A DNA stretch of 64,000 bases from Mytilinidion resinicola (GCF_010093595.1 NW_022985450.1:45083-109082), one strand, 5' to 3'; shown: positions 47,406 to 59,424, numbered from the stretch's first letter. Made by a program: numbers and translations. The notes: generated by a model from the sequence alone, not told the origin.

Positions 47406-49201
47406 ATGGAAAAGAGACCTGACTCTCCACCGAGCGAAGCTGGAGTGAACGTTGAGCAACCTAGCAACGCCGCTCTCAATGTCAGCCCCAGATGCGACAT
47501 TCCCGCTTGGAAATGGATTTCCACATGCGTTGCGTTGTACTTGGGAGCTCTTCTTTACGGTATGTGCGCGTCTGGCAAGGCTCGACGGAGCGTCCGCTGA
47601 ACTCGCAAAGGCCTTGACACGACAATTGCCGCTGATGTCCAAGCGCAAGTCTACGAAGACTTGGGACATATTGAGAACCTGCAATGGATTGGCCTTGGAT
47701 TCCCAATGGCATCTGCTGCGACCATCCTGACGTTCACCCGAGCATATGGACTGTTCAACGTGAAGGTCCTACTTATACTAAGCGTTTTCGTGTTCGAGGT
47801 TGGTAGTGCCCTCTGCGGTGCTGCACCCACTTCCAGTTCCTTGATCGTCGGTCGAGTGATCGCGGGTATTGGTGGAGCAGGGATGTATCTCGGGTGAGCG
47901 ATTGAAATGGGGTGAAATCTAGTCAGATAACTTACGGCGCGTAGTGCTCTGACCTACATATCCATGTTCACCACAAGATCGGAAGCCGCCGTATATAATG
48001 CTCTGATTGGGCTCAGCTGGGGCGTGGGATCCATCCTCGGGCCGGTGGTTGGTGGGGCGCTCTCCGTGAGCAACGCAACCTGGCGTTGGGTATGGTCGAA
48101 CCCTTTCCCCGGATCGAAGCTTGTGTTGACCTCGTCCAGGCCTTCTATATCAACCTTCCGCTCGCGGGCATTCTCTCTCCTGTATACATCTTCGTCTTTC
48201 CCTCGCGCAATCCTCGGCCTGATCTGACCAACAAGGAGAAGCTCGCCAGCGTCGACTGGGTCGGAGCAATGCTTAACGCTGCCGTCTTCGTGATTTTCAC
48301 GACCACCCTTAGCTTCAGCGGTTCGACATACGCCTGGAATTCTGCGGAATCCATCGCTCTCTGGGTTGTGCTCGGGGCTTGTCTGATCGCGTACGTCGTG
48401 CAACAAGCCTTCTCGATCTTTACAACCGACGAGAACAGGATCTTTCCCGTTCATTTTCTCAGATCGCGCACGCTCGTCCTGTTATATGTTGCCACCGGTG
48501 GTGCAGGCGCCGCGCAAGCCATCACACTCTATTACACCCCGCTGTTCTTCCAGTTTACCCGGGGCGATTCGGCGCTGCGTGCGGCCGTCCGCCTTCTGCC
48601 TTTCATCTGCACCTACATCTTCTTCGTGATGGCTGCAGGCGGCTCGCTTCCCGTCGTCGGCCGATACAATCTGTACTACCTTGTCGGCGGCGGTCTCATC
48701 GTGGCCGGAGGCGCGTTGCTCTTTGCGATTAGCACAACTACATCCAGCGGCCGGATCTACGGGTGTGAGATTCTCGTAGCGGCAGGGCTTGGTTTAGCTT
48801 GGCAGAACGCGTACTCCGTCGGTACGGCCAAAGTCTCCTCCCCCAAGGACGTGCCGAAAGTCATCGGCTTTATCAACCTCGCGCAGCTTGGCACCATTTC
48901 AATCTCCCTCGCAATTGCAGGATCGCTGTTTCAGAACCTGGGATTTCATGAGCTCAAAAACGCCTTTGCGGATTCGAGTCAGGGGTTCCCCGATGACTAT
49001 ATACGATCGGCTCTGGCCGGTCGTATATCTCCAGTGTTCTCCTCCGCTGATCAAGGCATCATTCATGTTGCCATCGTGGCTGTCGCGGAAACCATTCGAA
49101 AAATATTTGGGCTAGTTGTGGCGGCGGGAGCGTTGGTGACGGTGAGCTCACTGCTGATGAGGTTTGAGAAGATAAATCTGGTCGTTGCTGCTGGTGGCTA
49201 A
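47406..49201 (+). CDS. MFS drug/toxin efflux transporter (DHA2, 14-TM type)
   Basis: Four exons (47406-47559, 47611-47893, 47945-48089, 48140-49201) give 547 residues with three introns of about 50 bases. A short polar N-terminus precedes WISTCVALYLGALLYGLDTTI, the motif-D1-like segment of the family. VGRVIAGIGGAGMYLG, LGPVVGGALS and WRWAFYINLPLAG are the classic motifs of DHA2-type pumps related to TOXA/AflT-like exporters. About 13-14 hydrophobic segments are visible. Such pumps sit in the plasma membrane and export drugs or secondary metabolites by proton antiport. The neighbouring bZIP gene suggests inducible control. Confidence 0.93.
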
Positions 49202-49476
49202 GACGGAGCATTGCGCGGCCGCCAATGTCTCATCCTACATGAACTGTGAACTTGTCAGTGTGGTTCGCTTGGCGGTATAATGCTACTGTCAGAGGCGCGC
49301 GAAAGGGACGTTTTGGGTAACACGCCCTGGGCACAATGCGGCGTCTTTTTTCTTTATGCAGGGAAATTATAGCATCGTCTAAAGAAGTTAGACTACATTA
49401 GTTACAAGCTTTAACGCTATAGACTTAGTATTGTATAGGAAGTTGCACAGGACGTAGGTCGACTGACCTGCCCCTT

Positions 49477-49842
49477 TACCTCGGCAGACCTAGCTTGGCA
49501 CCCCACAAAGAAAATGCCACGTCAGCTCAACTGCCCTGCAGGTCAGGTGAAGTATATAGGAATGCATTCGAGCCTAAAAACCATACTATCTGCCTAGGTA
49601 AGGTGAGGTAAATGCATTCTTAACGTATTCTTAATGCATTCTAACCTAAAAACCTTGTTATTTGCTTAAGTAAAGTAAATGTATTCTTAATGCATTCTAA
49701 CCTAAAAACTTTGCTCTCTGCCTACCTAAGGTAAGGTGAATGCGTTCTTAATATATTACAAGGCAGGTTAGACGAGGTATTAGTGTAGAAAGAAGGAGGT
49801 CGGGTGAGGTTTTTAGGGTGCCAAGCGGGGTTGGCCGAGGTA
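49477..49842. mobile_element. Candidate MITE with imperfect terminal inverted repeats
   Basis: The left end 49477-49504 (TACCTCGGC...GCTTGGCACCCC) matches the right end 49816-49842 read in reverse (TACCTCGGC...GCTTGGCACCC), with a few mismatches. The interior is AT-rich, non-coding and contains three tandem units. No transposase frame is present, so it would be non-autonomous. I could not define a clean target-site duplication. Confidence 0.5.
49561..49760. repeat. Three-copy tandem repeat, ~56-72 base period
   Basis: Units begin at 49561, 49633 and 49689, each with AATGCATTC, then CCTAAAAAC, TGCY and a GTAAGGTGA- or GTAAAGTAA-like end. Differences between units are mostly transitions. Confidence 0.7.
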
Positions 49843-51239
49843 GCGGCCCACGTCAGCTGAGCTGTACGCTCTCAACGAGCTGTTCAGTCTCGACTCAGGA
49901 TGTGCTCACCCCAGCACAGCCACAGCTCAGGTTTGAGCGCGAGCAGCTCAGTTCCCTGAACGGGAAAGGAAATTTCTTGGGTGCACATTGGGATATCAAA
50001 CTAGCTGTTCCATGACAGCATGGCTCGAAGTGCTGCGGATGAGATGTTGGGCGAAGCGTAGAATAAGCCAACGGCTCCAATTGCAGATGTACACTATTCA
50101 CCACTTCCCACCGTCTAACCCAACCTGGTACACTAAACTCCTTGAAGGATCGAGCCTCTAAACCCCCTCCCAAACCCCCTCCCCAAACTACGCAGCACCA
50201 TACAACCCACCCCCCCACCCCCCCACCTTCCCTCTTCACCCATCTGCGACCGGCGAGTGCGCGAGCTATCCTGCAACACGCCTCGTCAGAGTCGGCGATC
50301 AGCGTTTCCGCGCCTCAGGCCCGCGGCATCCATTCACCGTGCTAATCGGCATCAGGCCGGCGGAAGGCCGAAACTGGGGGATTAGCAAAACGGCCCACGG
50401 TAAGGTTGTTGGCAGATTTGAATCTTATGCGTTCTGGGTAGGTCTAGTAGGGAGAGGAGAGCGAGAGGTGAGTGGGTAGAGCGGGTGAGACGAGGGGGGC
50501 GCATGAAGCGGGCGTGAAACGCATGATGGCCGAGATCGTGTGAAGCGCGGTGGGTAGCGGGAGAGACTGGGGAGGGGGAGGGAAACTGAACATCCACAGC
50601 GATGTGGTGTTTGTGTGGTCTAGGGGCCTGGGAGATGGCGTTAAGGTGAGAGTTTTCTAGAAGGTGAGTCGTGATGTGTGAAGGTTGGGTTTTTTGGTGG
50701 TCTGCACCCCTGGCTTCACGATCGTCAATCCCCAACTTCCCCTCCTCCTACAACACTTCTTTTCTTCGGACTTTAACTTCATGATCATGGCTTTGCCGCA
50801 AAATTGCACTCATTTCGGGGCCAGCAACAACCGTTACATCCGATCCACGCGCCCACAGTCTCACAGAATACCACGCTGGCGCCCGCGCGCCGCCCGGCCC
50901 GTTTGGGACTTGAGCCAGTTCCCGTCTCAGCGTGTATACAGACCCAAACCAGCCTTACGTACCGAGACAGCGGGGTTTCCACTTACCGGCCAGGCAAATC
51001 CGGGCGTTGCTCCCTTAGTTTAGGCCCCACAAGGCAAATATCTTTATATAATAGCCTGAGGATGGCGCTGGGAGAGAGCATTCAGCAGCTTCGAACAGTT
51101 TCTTTCCATCACATTTGTAATTCTCTACATTCCTTTGAGTTGATCTCAAGTCTATCCTTTATATCTTCTATCACGCTCTTTTGGGTCTGTGACTCTCAAT
51201 AAAATTTTGTCCTCTTCCAATCCGATTACTTTATTCGAA

Positions 51240-51946
51240 ATGGGGTATAAATTCATGACCGCGGCCTTTGTGCTTCTCAACCGTATGTCTACCTCACTAT
51301 CTACATTCCTTCCTCTCTTCCATCTTCAAACCCCCTTCTATACCTTGCACCCATCCTTACCCCCAATACACCCATCCAATCACCCATCTACCCATTTCCA
51401 CTCTAACACCCCCCAGTCTCCCTCCCCGCCCTCACCCAAGGCACCGGCACCCAATTCATCACGGGCCCCTGCGCCTCCGACGCCGACTGCGCCTCCGGTT
51501 GCTGCGGCTTCAATAGCGGCAAATGCGCCGGCGCCATCATCGCCCTCACGCGCGACGGCGGGTGCGGGTTCGGCGATGCGACACCCAACGGTAACGCCGC
51601 CGCAGCCCTGCGAGGGCAAAGTCCATCGCCCATAGCCGTCTCCGTCTCCGCCACCGCCGCGCCCGCAGCTACGGTGGCCGCAACTCCCGCGCCCGCTCCC
51701 GCGGCTACCGGTGGTAACGGCGCGGGAAACAAGGCGGGGAAGCAGTTCATCACGGGCCCGTGTACGTCGGATGCCGATTGCGCGAATGGGTGCTGTGGGT
51801 TTAATACGGGCAAGTGTGCCGGTGCGATTGTGGCGCAGGAGAGGGATGGGGGGTGTGGGTTTGGGGATGCGAGTCCGAATGACAATGCGGCGAAGGCGTT
51901 GACGGGGCAGAAGAATAAGAGGTTGGCTGTTAGGGAGATGGTTTGA
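51240..51946 (+). CDS. Secreted protein with two tandem six-cysteine modules
   Basis: Exons 51240-51282 and 51417-51946 encode 190 residues. The signal peptide is MGYKFMTAAFVLLN joined across the 134-base intron to LSLPALTQG. Two near-identical ~53-residue modules follow, each starting QFITGPC and containing SDADC, GCCGFN, GKCAG and RDGGCGFGD (six Cys each). They are separated by an Ala/Thr/Pro-rich linker (~95-125). Single-module relatives are small secreted proteins of many ascomycetes, including homologues of Magnaporthe biotrophy-associated secreted proteins; here the module is duplicated. The domain is compact, disulphide-bonded and extracellular. Its role in this organism is unknown. 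Confidence 0.85.
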
Positions 51947-52928
51947 TTAGGGCGGAGAGATGGCGTCGAAGGAGGCAAAATATATAGAGGAGGGGTACCT
52001 TGTGGAGGAAAGGGGAGCGGACGCTGGGTGTTGGCTGTTGGCTGTTGGGGAGGGGGAGGAGAAAATTGGTGGTTTCTGCTTTGGGAATCGGTTGTTTGCT
52101 ACTTCTGGAGGTTCGAAAGGGTATTCCGTTTGCAACTAGCCTCTGGGTCATGTTTGGTGATGCTACGAGTGAGTTTTTGGATTCAGTATCCAAGGCCGTG
52201 TGAATAACAGCTGAAACGCCGTCGACTCTCGGACTAGGGATAAAACCCATGGCCGCTTGCATGGTCATCCAAAGGGGAGTGCGTGATTGAAGCCCCACTA
52301 CACGAATGTCGAGACCTCTTGGTCAACCCTAATTCTTTAGAATTCATGCGATTCAATTTTCGGCCTAGCACAAGTCATGCTTCTTCGCCTCAACTTTCGT
52401 TCCCGCTTCAGGCAGGGCCAGACATAGGCTATCGGGTCGAATCAGATCGTCTTCAATTGTATGCTCCTTTCACTTTCCTTGCACTCAATTGCCACCGCTC
52501 TTTTCTCGAAATTCGACTGTTAATAGTCAGATTGAACTTCATAGTACAAAATCGGTATCCAGCACTAGTCTTCCCGAATCCCGATGAGCGGATGGTGAAT
52601 ATCGGTGGTGGAGAAAAGAGAGATAGTAATCATACCGGAGTATCACAGAACAAGAGACATATATAGTAATCAGGCCGACTGCTCTTACGTCCCTTCTAGC
52701 CTTATGTTCCTCACACATGTAGGCCGCTTTACTCCCACTCATGAAGACTCGATCAAGGCAAGTGAAGTAGATCCGCAATGTGGGATCCGAACTCGATCGA
52801 AAACATCGTAATAATGTGGCTTCAGTCGAGTGGAAGAGATAGAGTTTAGTATTGTTGACGTAAAATATCTGCGCGTAAAACTCGAGACAGAAGCGACATT
52901 CCTCTACCTTCTAAGAAGCACGAATCAC
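51947..52928. other. Intergenic; carries left copy of a long direct repeat
   Basis: No intact gene. The right part (52407-52815) is the first copy of the direct repeat described separately; it contains an orphan NmrA-like start. Confidence 0.55.
52407..52815. repeat. Long direct repeat, copy 1 (NmrA promoter plus 5' end)
   Basis: Aligns in the same orientation with 59542-59927. Shared landmarks in order: GACATAGGCT, GTCTTCAATTGTATGCTC (GTCGTC in copy 2), TAGTCTTCCCGAATCCCGAT, GAGCGGAT, GAATATCGGTGGTGG, CATGTAGG, and TAGATCCGCAATGTGGGATC. After the shared ATG (52778) the frame starts MWDP....N(I/V)V(I/V) like the NmrA gene, then diverges and stops within 24 codons. Confidence 0.9.
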
Positions 52929-55900
52929 CTACAACGTCCGCGTAGAAACAGAGGGTGGAGATGGTTTCCCAGACCTCCGCCTGATACCTTTCGGCTTCGG
53001 CGGAGCAGGACTGGGTTTTGGACCCTTCGTCTTCTTCTCTAGTGATATCCTAGCCCGTGACACTAGATCCATCTTATCTTTGCACGACGTCTCCATGCGC
53101 AACACAGTTTCGCGGTATAGGGTCCCACTCGTCCAGTCGTAGCTGCAGCCGACAGCGCGTTGCATGCCGCCTTCGCTGCCGAGAAGCAGGAAGCAAACGG
53201 GAGGCCGAGCGGCTTCGAAGAGCGTGACTGTCATGGTGTTCGTGTCGACGAGAGTGAAGATCTAGATTAACTTTAGTGTATGAAGAAGGTCCGTAGGGCT
53301 GAGGAAGATACCTTTTGTTCCCCCAATTGACTCTTCTTCGCTCTCTCAACCAGATCCCGCACATCTGCATGCGTGGTCGGGTCAACAGGGATGCAATGGC
53401 CATCCTCGTACTCGTTGTCAACTTCATGGCGTGAGAGCGGAGAGCCGAAGGGATGCCATCGGAGTCGACATTTTCGATCTCCAAAGATGAGAACTTCGAT
53501 TTGGTCGACTGGGAGATATCCCTCGAAGCCAAAGAGCCAAGGCTGAGTATTCCATAGCTTGCCCCCATACAGCGTGTGGATGAGTTTTGGAGCCACGAGC
53601 AACATCGGCACGGAGTAGAGAACGAAAACGATACCCCAGCCTTTGATGACGCGGTCATCTATGATGAGCCGTACCAAGTACCGAATCAGTTCAAATGTTC
53701 TTTGTTCGCGGTCATCAGAATCAATGGCAAATGGAAGCGTGTATTTGTTCGCGAGCCAATGCTCTTCCTTTTTGAGCCGATGGGCAATCCAGAGCAGGAT
53801 ACCACCAATAAGCACGGCGAGCGATGCAGTGTGAAGCATGAGCCGGACGAGTAATCGAGTCCAAGACCAGCGACGGCGGACGTTCACCGAGGCGAAGGAC
53901 TTCCAGCGGACGTTCGCGCCTCGGGCACCGTCTACGATGATTGTATTGTCTTCGCCGATCCCAGCGATCTGGCACGTTGGGTATATGTCCCAGAGATTGA
54001 CTTCGTATGCATCGTCCATGTTGTGCCATGCCTGCGTTGGATTCTTAGGTAAGATGCAAGCTAGGCGTTCGAGGAGGAGATCGCTATCATTTGCGAGGGA
54101 AAGTCTATACGAAGCGATTCTATTAGTACAGTCTAGGGTTTCGAGCCTGGCAGTGTTTGAATACCTTGCAAAGGCCTGAAAATCACTATCCGTCCGATCC
54201 ACTTCCGGTCGCACTCGAAGGAGTCCCATCAAAGCATATGAGTGATCTCCCTCCATGTATTTGCCGTGCTGTCGTGAATACAGACACTGCAAGCCGAGTG
54301 TGACTAACTCTAGCCTGCTGAGGATGAGATTGCCCTCGTAATGGTCGATGAGCTGCCGAGATGCGTTTTGGTCCTTCCAAACTAATGGCGCGAGTTGGTT
54401 TTTTTCTAGGACAAGCGGAGACGAGTAGCCTCTTTCTAAATCAGCTGCAGTGTAGACTACGATAGGTTTGCCAGCGGGACTGAGGAGCACTTCCGGAAAT
54501 GTCCAGAGGCGCTCCCCCCACTGTCGTAACATGCTGTCTCTCGTTGGCAAGGGAATTCGAGGGTCGTGGTTCGCGTGAGGTCCGACAATGATTGCTACTG
54601 CCTTGGCTCCACGAATGACATCGCTAAGACGGAAGACCTACAGCGGAGTTAGTACCAGATTGTGTATCCTAGCTAAACGTCTTCCTGGAATAGTGGGGAA
54701 CGTACGTCGTCCTGAACCTGATCAGGATCTGGCATACAGGAACAGCCGATCCAAAAGGCCGAGAGACCTTCGGCTCGAGCGGCAGTCTCAGCGATGTCAA
54801 GAAGCAATTGACAGTGGCTCTGAGATTCGCTCGGAAACTGGCCGGTAAAGTAGGATATGAAAAGGTATGGCAACGGCCCCTTGCTGGATTGGTTCTCGGC
54901 GATCCAATCATCCACAGACACTCTATCAACCTCACCGAAGGTGGGTGAGGCTAGGTCTCGAATCACACAAAGGTAGCGTGGATGTAAAAGACGATTAGAG
55001 ACCGGATTTGTCTTTTGAGGTGCATGGTCTGTGTGCTTTTTCGCCGCTTTTTCTTCGAGTAAATTTCGTGCCACCTAAGATACGGTCAGAACCCATTGAT
55101 CAAGATGAAAGGCATCATGCAAAACATACCTTGGAGTAGCCGTGGAATTTGTAGGGAAAGCAATCGTAACGACCCCCGTTACGAACTTCGCCTTCCACAT
55201 TTCCTGGGAAACTGATCTACAGCTGTTAGTTAGATGTATTCCACAATGGTTTCTCTTAGACATACCACTAGTATCAGAGCCATCGCAGCAGGTAGGTATT
55301 TCAGTAATGCGAGAGCTAATTGTGCCTTCGTCACCTTTTCCGCGTCATATGGGATGTGACTTGCAGGCCAATTGGCAATACGTAGATGGAAGGGGCTGAT
55401 GTTGCGAACGAAAGTACGGTTCCATGTTGCATGGCTAGACGAATCATCATAGATAGTGTCTACCGCTTGCACAGTGAGTTTTTCCGTACGGCCATTGAAC
55501 GGAGAAATGTATCTGTCATCGAGCTTGCCTTGGGTCATATGGTTAGCAGCGATGATCGTATTCGAGTAGAAGCCTCGAACCTTCCCGGAATCTCAACATA
55601 GAGTCCTTGTTTCGGTAAGTTGTCGTCCCGCCATATACCCATTGGGATGGTTTATAGAAGTGAGGATGTTTGAATTGGATGGAGCTTTTGCCGCTGAAGA
55701 TGTGAAGGTACCCTTTCAGCGGAATTTCACGCTTCGGCTAGGCGTGCACGAGTTAGAACATGATAAATAATTCAAGGGCAGTACTGAATAATAAGATAAT
55801 ATTTGAGGAGACATACACCGTAAGAGTCATACTGCTCATCTGACACCGCCCTTTCTGCCGTATTAATGAAAGTACCTTTCTCGGCATCATCACCCCTTCG

Positions 55901-56553
55901 TCGGAACATCTGGTCAAACCATCAATAGATACTCAACGAAAAACTCCGTTGAATGCCTTTGCCCCTACCTTTACCCAGCGACCTTCTCTCTTGGGTGCTA
56001 CCGGCGCGGCTTGAACCGTTTGCGGAGTTCCCATATAAAGCATTTGACTCGGTGGATATTGCTAGACCTGATGAGGAGGACTTCTTCCAAAGAATCCCAG
56101 GGAACTCACGTTCTGATAGTAATTGTTCGCGCCGTATTGAGTGTAAGCGGGATATGGGGACTGATATGGAAACTGTTGGCCAGAAAGTGGCGGGCTTTGA
56201 TACGTGTTTGATGTGGGATATGGACTGCCGTACATAGGGTGGCCTTGTGACTGGGGAGGGCTCGTGGGAGCAAATTGCGTGTTTGAAGTTGGCGCAACAT
56301 AGCTATTTTGATATTGGGCTTGTGATGGCTGAGGAGGCGGGTAAGAGCTCATGCTCGAGTGAGGCTGTGTTTGGGCATTTCTGTTTGCAGGATCGAAGTC
56401 TCCACCGTGAGCCTATAGAAAGCAATGTTAGACTCTCTCGATTCGTCACGGATGGTGTAAAGACTGTTAACTTACAGGAGCCGTGTTTGATGAGACCGGT
56501 GAAACATGGCCGGGGAGATACCCACCTCCATGGGGTATTCTTGAGTCAGCCAT
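52929..56553 (-). CDS. HET-like membrane protein, multi-exon
   Basis: Minus strand. Confident exons: 56553-56476, 56412-56110, 56061-55975, 55909-~55817, ~55538-55266, 55216-55130, 55074-54706, 54637-53312 and 53261-52929; about 980 residues. The linkage between 55817 and 55538 is unresolved (see findings). The N-terminal ~160 residues are P/Q/Y/S-rich and disordered (MADSRIPHGGGYLPGHV...). Then LPYLFISYFTG, AFWIGCSCMPDPDQVQDDVFRLSDVI and GERLWTFPEVLL mirror the order of HET-domain motifs (A[L/I]SY-W, WID-CCI, RGWT-QE). After it, HSYALMGLLRVRP and a large domain are followed by two transmembrane segments (LLVRLMLHTASLAVLIGGIL and a second ~75 residues later), then a basic P/K-rich tail. The family is widespread but unnamed in Pezizomycotina; a recognition role is inference. 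Confidence 0.65.
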
Positions 56554-57706
56554 GATAGAAACAGCAAGAATTGGTCGAAATTTTCGTCAACTCTGAGATA
56601 GTGGTGCGTTAGACACCGATAAAAGATGGACCTGAAGGCGCGGCAGAATTGGAGGGCTGTCGCGCAACTCGGCTCTTGATATATGCCATCACACCCGTTT
56701 CTTCTTATTTTGATATCTCCATGCCAAAGGCGGGGGCGGAGTACTGCTATTGGTACCTCATGCACGGAATGTGAGTGGATGGACTGATTGTGATAAAATG
56801 CGGAATTCTGCATCAGGCTGAGTTTTATTTTAGGTTGCATTTCGGGTCGAAGAGTGCAAACCTAGAAATGCAGAGCCCGTGCAATGCTTGCTCCTACCTA
56901 TCACGCTTCCTATCACTGTCGTATGACCTCGCCCTTTATGGCCCATTACACGAGGGCTATCGGCTTCTCGGCTGGAGAACGAAGCCACAATGCAGACCTT
57001 CCGTGTACTTATCAGGCACCCCCATGCCGATTCATCCTGTAGTCCGCGAGCAAGCTCACACAGCCCCAAATATCATATATTGTTATTCATATCCTTCTGA
57101 ATGTGTTATTTTCAAAGTGAAGCTCGGCGCAAATCTTAAGTTAGGAGTTCCTTTGAGGAGTCCGCCGGAGCACGACTAGTCCAAGAACTGTATGGTGCAA
57201 AGGCAATGCCCCTCCATCACTGGAATCCACACACGAGGAGGTTAAACGGTTGATGGCGATGTTCCTGGCAAGGCTGAAGGGTTGCATCGTGTCTAGATGG
57301 TCGGGGAGGAGGTGGGGAGGCGGTCGAGGAACCTTGTCCGCAAAAGGGCGCTTGTCTCAGTCCGGCCTAGCACTATACTTTTACCATCACCTCAACCTCA
57401 GCCTTCCTGCACCCATCCCACATCACCACGCTTGCATAGTGTCCTTCGTTCCCACTCGCCAGCCTCGCTGTATCTGAGTGCAGGCTAGTGTCTGGGCCCT
57501 CCTTTGAAGGCAATGATTAGCCGTGAAGCAGAGTCTGGTGGCTTGCATTCGAGCCCAAAGCTCCTAGCACATGCGGAGTATCTATTCCAGTACGCTGGCT
57601 ACCCCCAGCGACTGAAACTGGGTCCGCAAGGAATGTACCCTTCGTAGCGAGGTTTCTTTTACCGGCTTGGCGTCAGACTTCATTTTCGTCTGTAAGGGAA
57701 CTGTTC
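56554..57706. promoter_or_regulatory. Divergent promoter region of HET-like and CorA-like genes
   Basis: 1153 bases between two start codons facing apart. No supported gene within; includes GC- and AT-mixed sequence without a recognised element. Confidence 0.4.
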
Positions 57707-59424
57707 ATGACGAGATGCCTCCACTACACGCCCACTTCCCATGCCGTCTTATTGGTTGGCGGTATGAGCACCGTCACGGAGAATGGAACAGAGCTCGCTA
57801 CACTATATAGTGGCAACAGAAATGTCCAGATGTCTGATGATCTGGCTCTGGATGTGTTCCAATGGAGTCAAGGTAGGAATTCTGCTCACAGCCCAGAATA
57901 GTTTAGTTTATACACCTCGCCAATGCTAACATGTCTATGAAGGAGTTGAAGTCGGGCAGTATCATAGTTTGCAACAGGTGTCTGCGCTGGGAGGCCTCCC
58001 TCCATGCGACTTGACGGTGATGTATGCTCAAATTCATGAAACGTCCGCGGCAGAGGCTAATTTACATGATCCAGATTTGCACCACTGGATATACATCTCA
58101 ACTATGAGACGAGAGGTCTACCATCACTATTCAAATATTATGACTTTCCCAATTCCTTTATTCTGGAAAGGAAATACTCTGTGACGCAAGCTTTCGGCAC
58201 GTATGAATGGAATGATGGCGCGACCTGTAAGTCGATTGCGACACCACTCAAGAAGTGCTTTGGGACGTTGCTCAACTTATCTAGGTTCATGGCTCCATTT
58301 TCTGTGTAAAAACATTCACATCGACCGCACGAGGTCTCCAGGCAACCCCGATAAGTGCGAGATCGTGAACGTCATCCCTAACACCATCGCACTTAGACAA
58401 GCAGATTATAGCTGGCTACGTTCAGGCTACTTGTTCAAACGTGTACCGCGGGTCTCCGGCAATATCTCTATCAATGGAAGCTCATCCAGCTCTACTACAA
58501 CTCGAGCCCTTCCAGATCCCGTGACCCTCATATGCTTCGGAGCTCCAGACTCACTCAAGCAAAGGTGTAATAGATTGTTACAAGGGCAACTTTGGGAAAG
58601 GTTCCTGAATGATCCGTACACTATCCTCACCATGGTCGTTGAAGAATTATTTTTCCAGCTCGACCATTCCGCCTGGAACCTCTCAGAGGCATTCGGCACT
58701 ATTGAACATGTACGCCGATATATATTTATAATTTTGTTCAGTCGATTTATAGCTAACTAATCAACTAACAGACTATTTTGACAAGTGCAGAACGTCCAGG
58801 GCAAGCGGCAGATCACGTGGATTTCGTCTCTCTCCACACGGTCGCTAAAGCCATCATCTATCTAAATGAAGGAGTTGACGCGATGCTTCTGACGCTAGAA
58901 GATATGGCAGCGACATATGATGAGAAGCTGAGCCATCCAGCTACCAAATCCGCCTCAAACTTGAAGGCTGAAATTCGCTATCGCCGCGGACTCTTCCGAA
59001 GTACACGACTACGTCTACAAAGCCTCGAGAAACGCATGTCCAACATCATCAACCTGGTAAGACAAGACCATACAACATCAACTACATCCGCACTCTACTG
59101 ATACACCCCGAGTCCTTCAATCTAGTCACACAACAAGACAGCCGCGTCGTCCAGCGCGACAGCAGCGTCATGAAAATCATCGCCATCGTCACGCTTTTCT
59201 TCTTACCTTCCTCCACCATAGCCACGATCTTCGGAACGCAATTCTTCAACTTCGGGGATTTTGGCAATGGGAAGCCCGAATTTCTTGTCAGCTCCTATTT
59301 CTGGGTCTTCTGGCTGGTCAGCATCTGCACGACTGTGGCTGTGTTCGTGGTGTGGTGGTTCTATTATCGACGCATCAAGAGAGTGATTAAGAAGCGAGAG
59401 ATGGTACATCAGAGCGGTGTGTAA
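57707..59424 (+). CDS. CorA-like membrane protein (divergent Mg2+-transporter family)
   Basis: Six exons (57707-57872, 57943-58021, 58075-58226, 58285-58709, 58772-59056, 59113-59424) encode 472 residues. LPSLFKYYDFPNSF, SWLHFLCKNI and QADYSWLRSGYLF are typical of the large fungal CorA-like family. RLRLQSLEKRMSNIINL then SFNLVTQQDSRV and two C-terminal transmembrane segments (IIAIVTLFFLPSSTIATIFG and a W/V-rich one) complete the CorA membrane end. The GMN motif that follows TM1 in true CorA channels is absent; the corresponding stretch reads FGTQFF. A transport function is therefore uncertain. Intron branch sites (GCTAAT, ACTAAC, CTGAT) are clear. Confidence 0.88.

Larger units (their letters stand above)
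49202..51239. other. Intergenic with repeats and a MITE-like element
   Basis: About 2 kb without a supported gene. It holds the MITE-like element at 49477-49842 and CT-rich promoter-type DNA before the cysteine-rich secreted protein gene. Confidence 0.5.

Noticed and set aside
58022..58184. Apparent frameshift in the CorA-like gene near HHWIYIS
   Set aside because: An intron at 58022-58074 (GTATGC, GCTAAT branch, CCAG) restores one continuous family-like protein.
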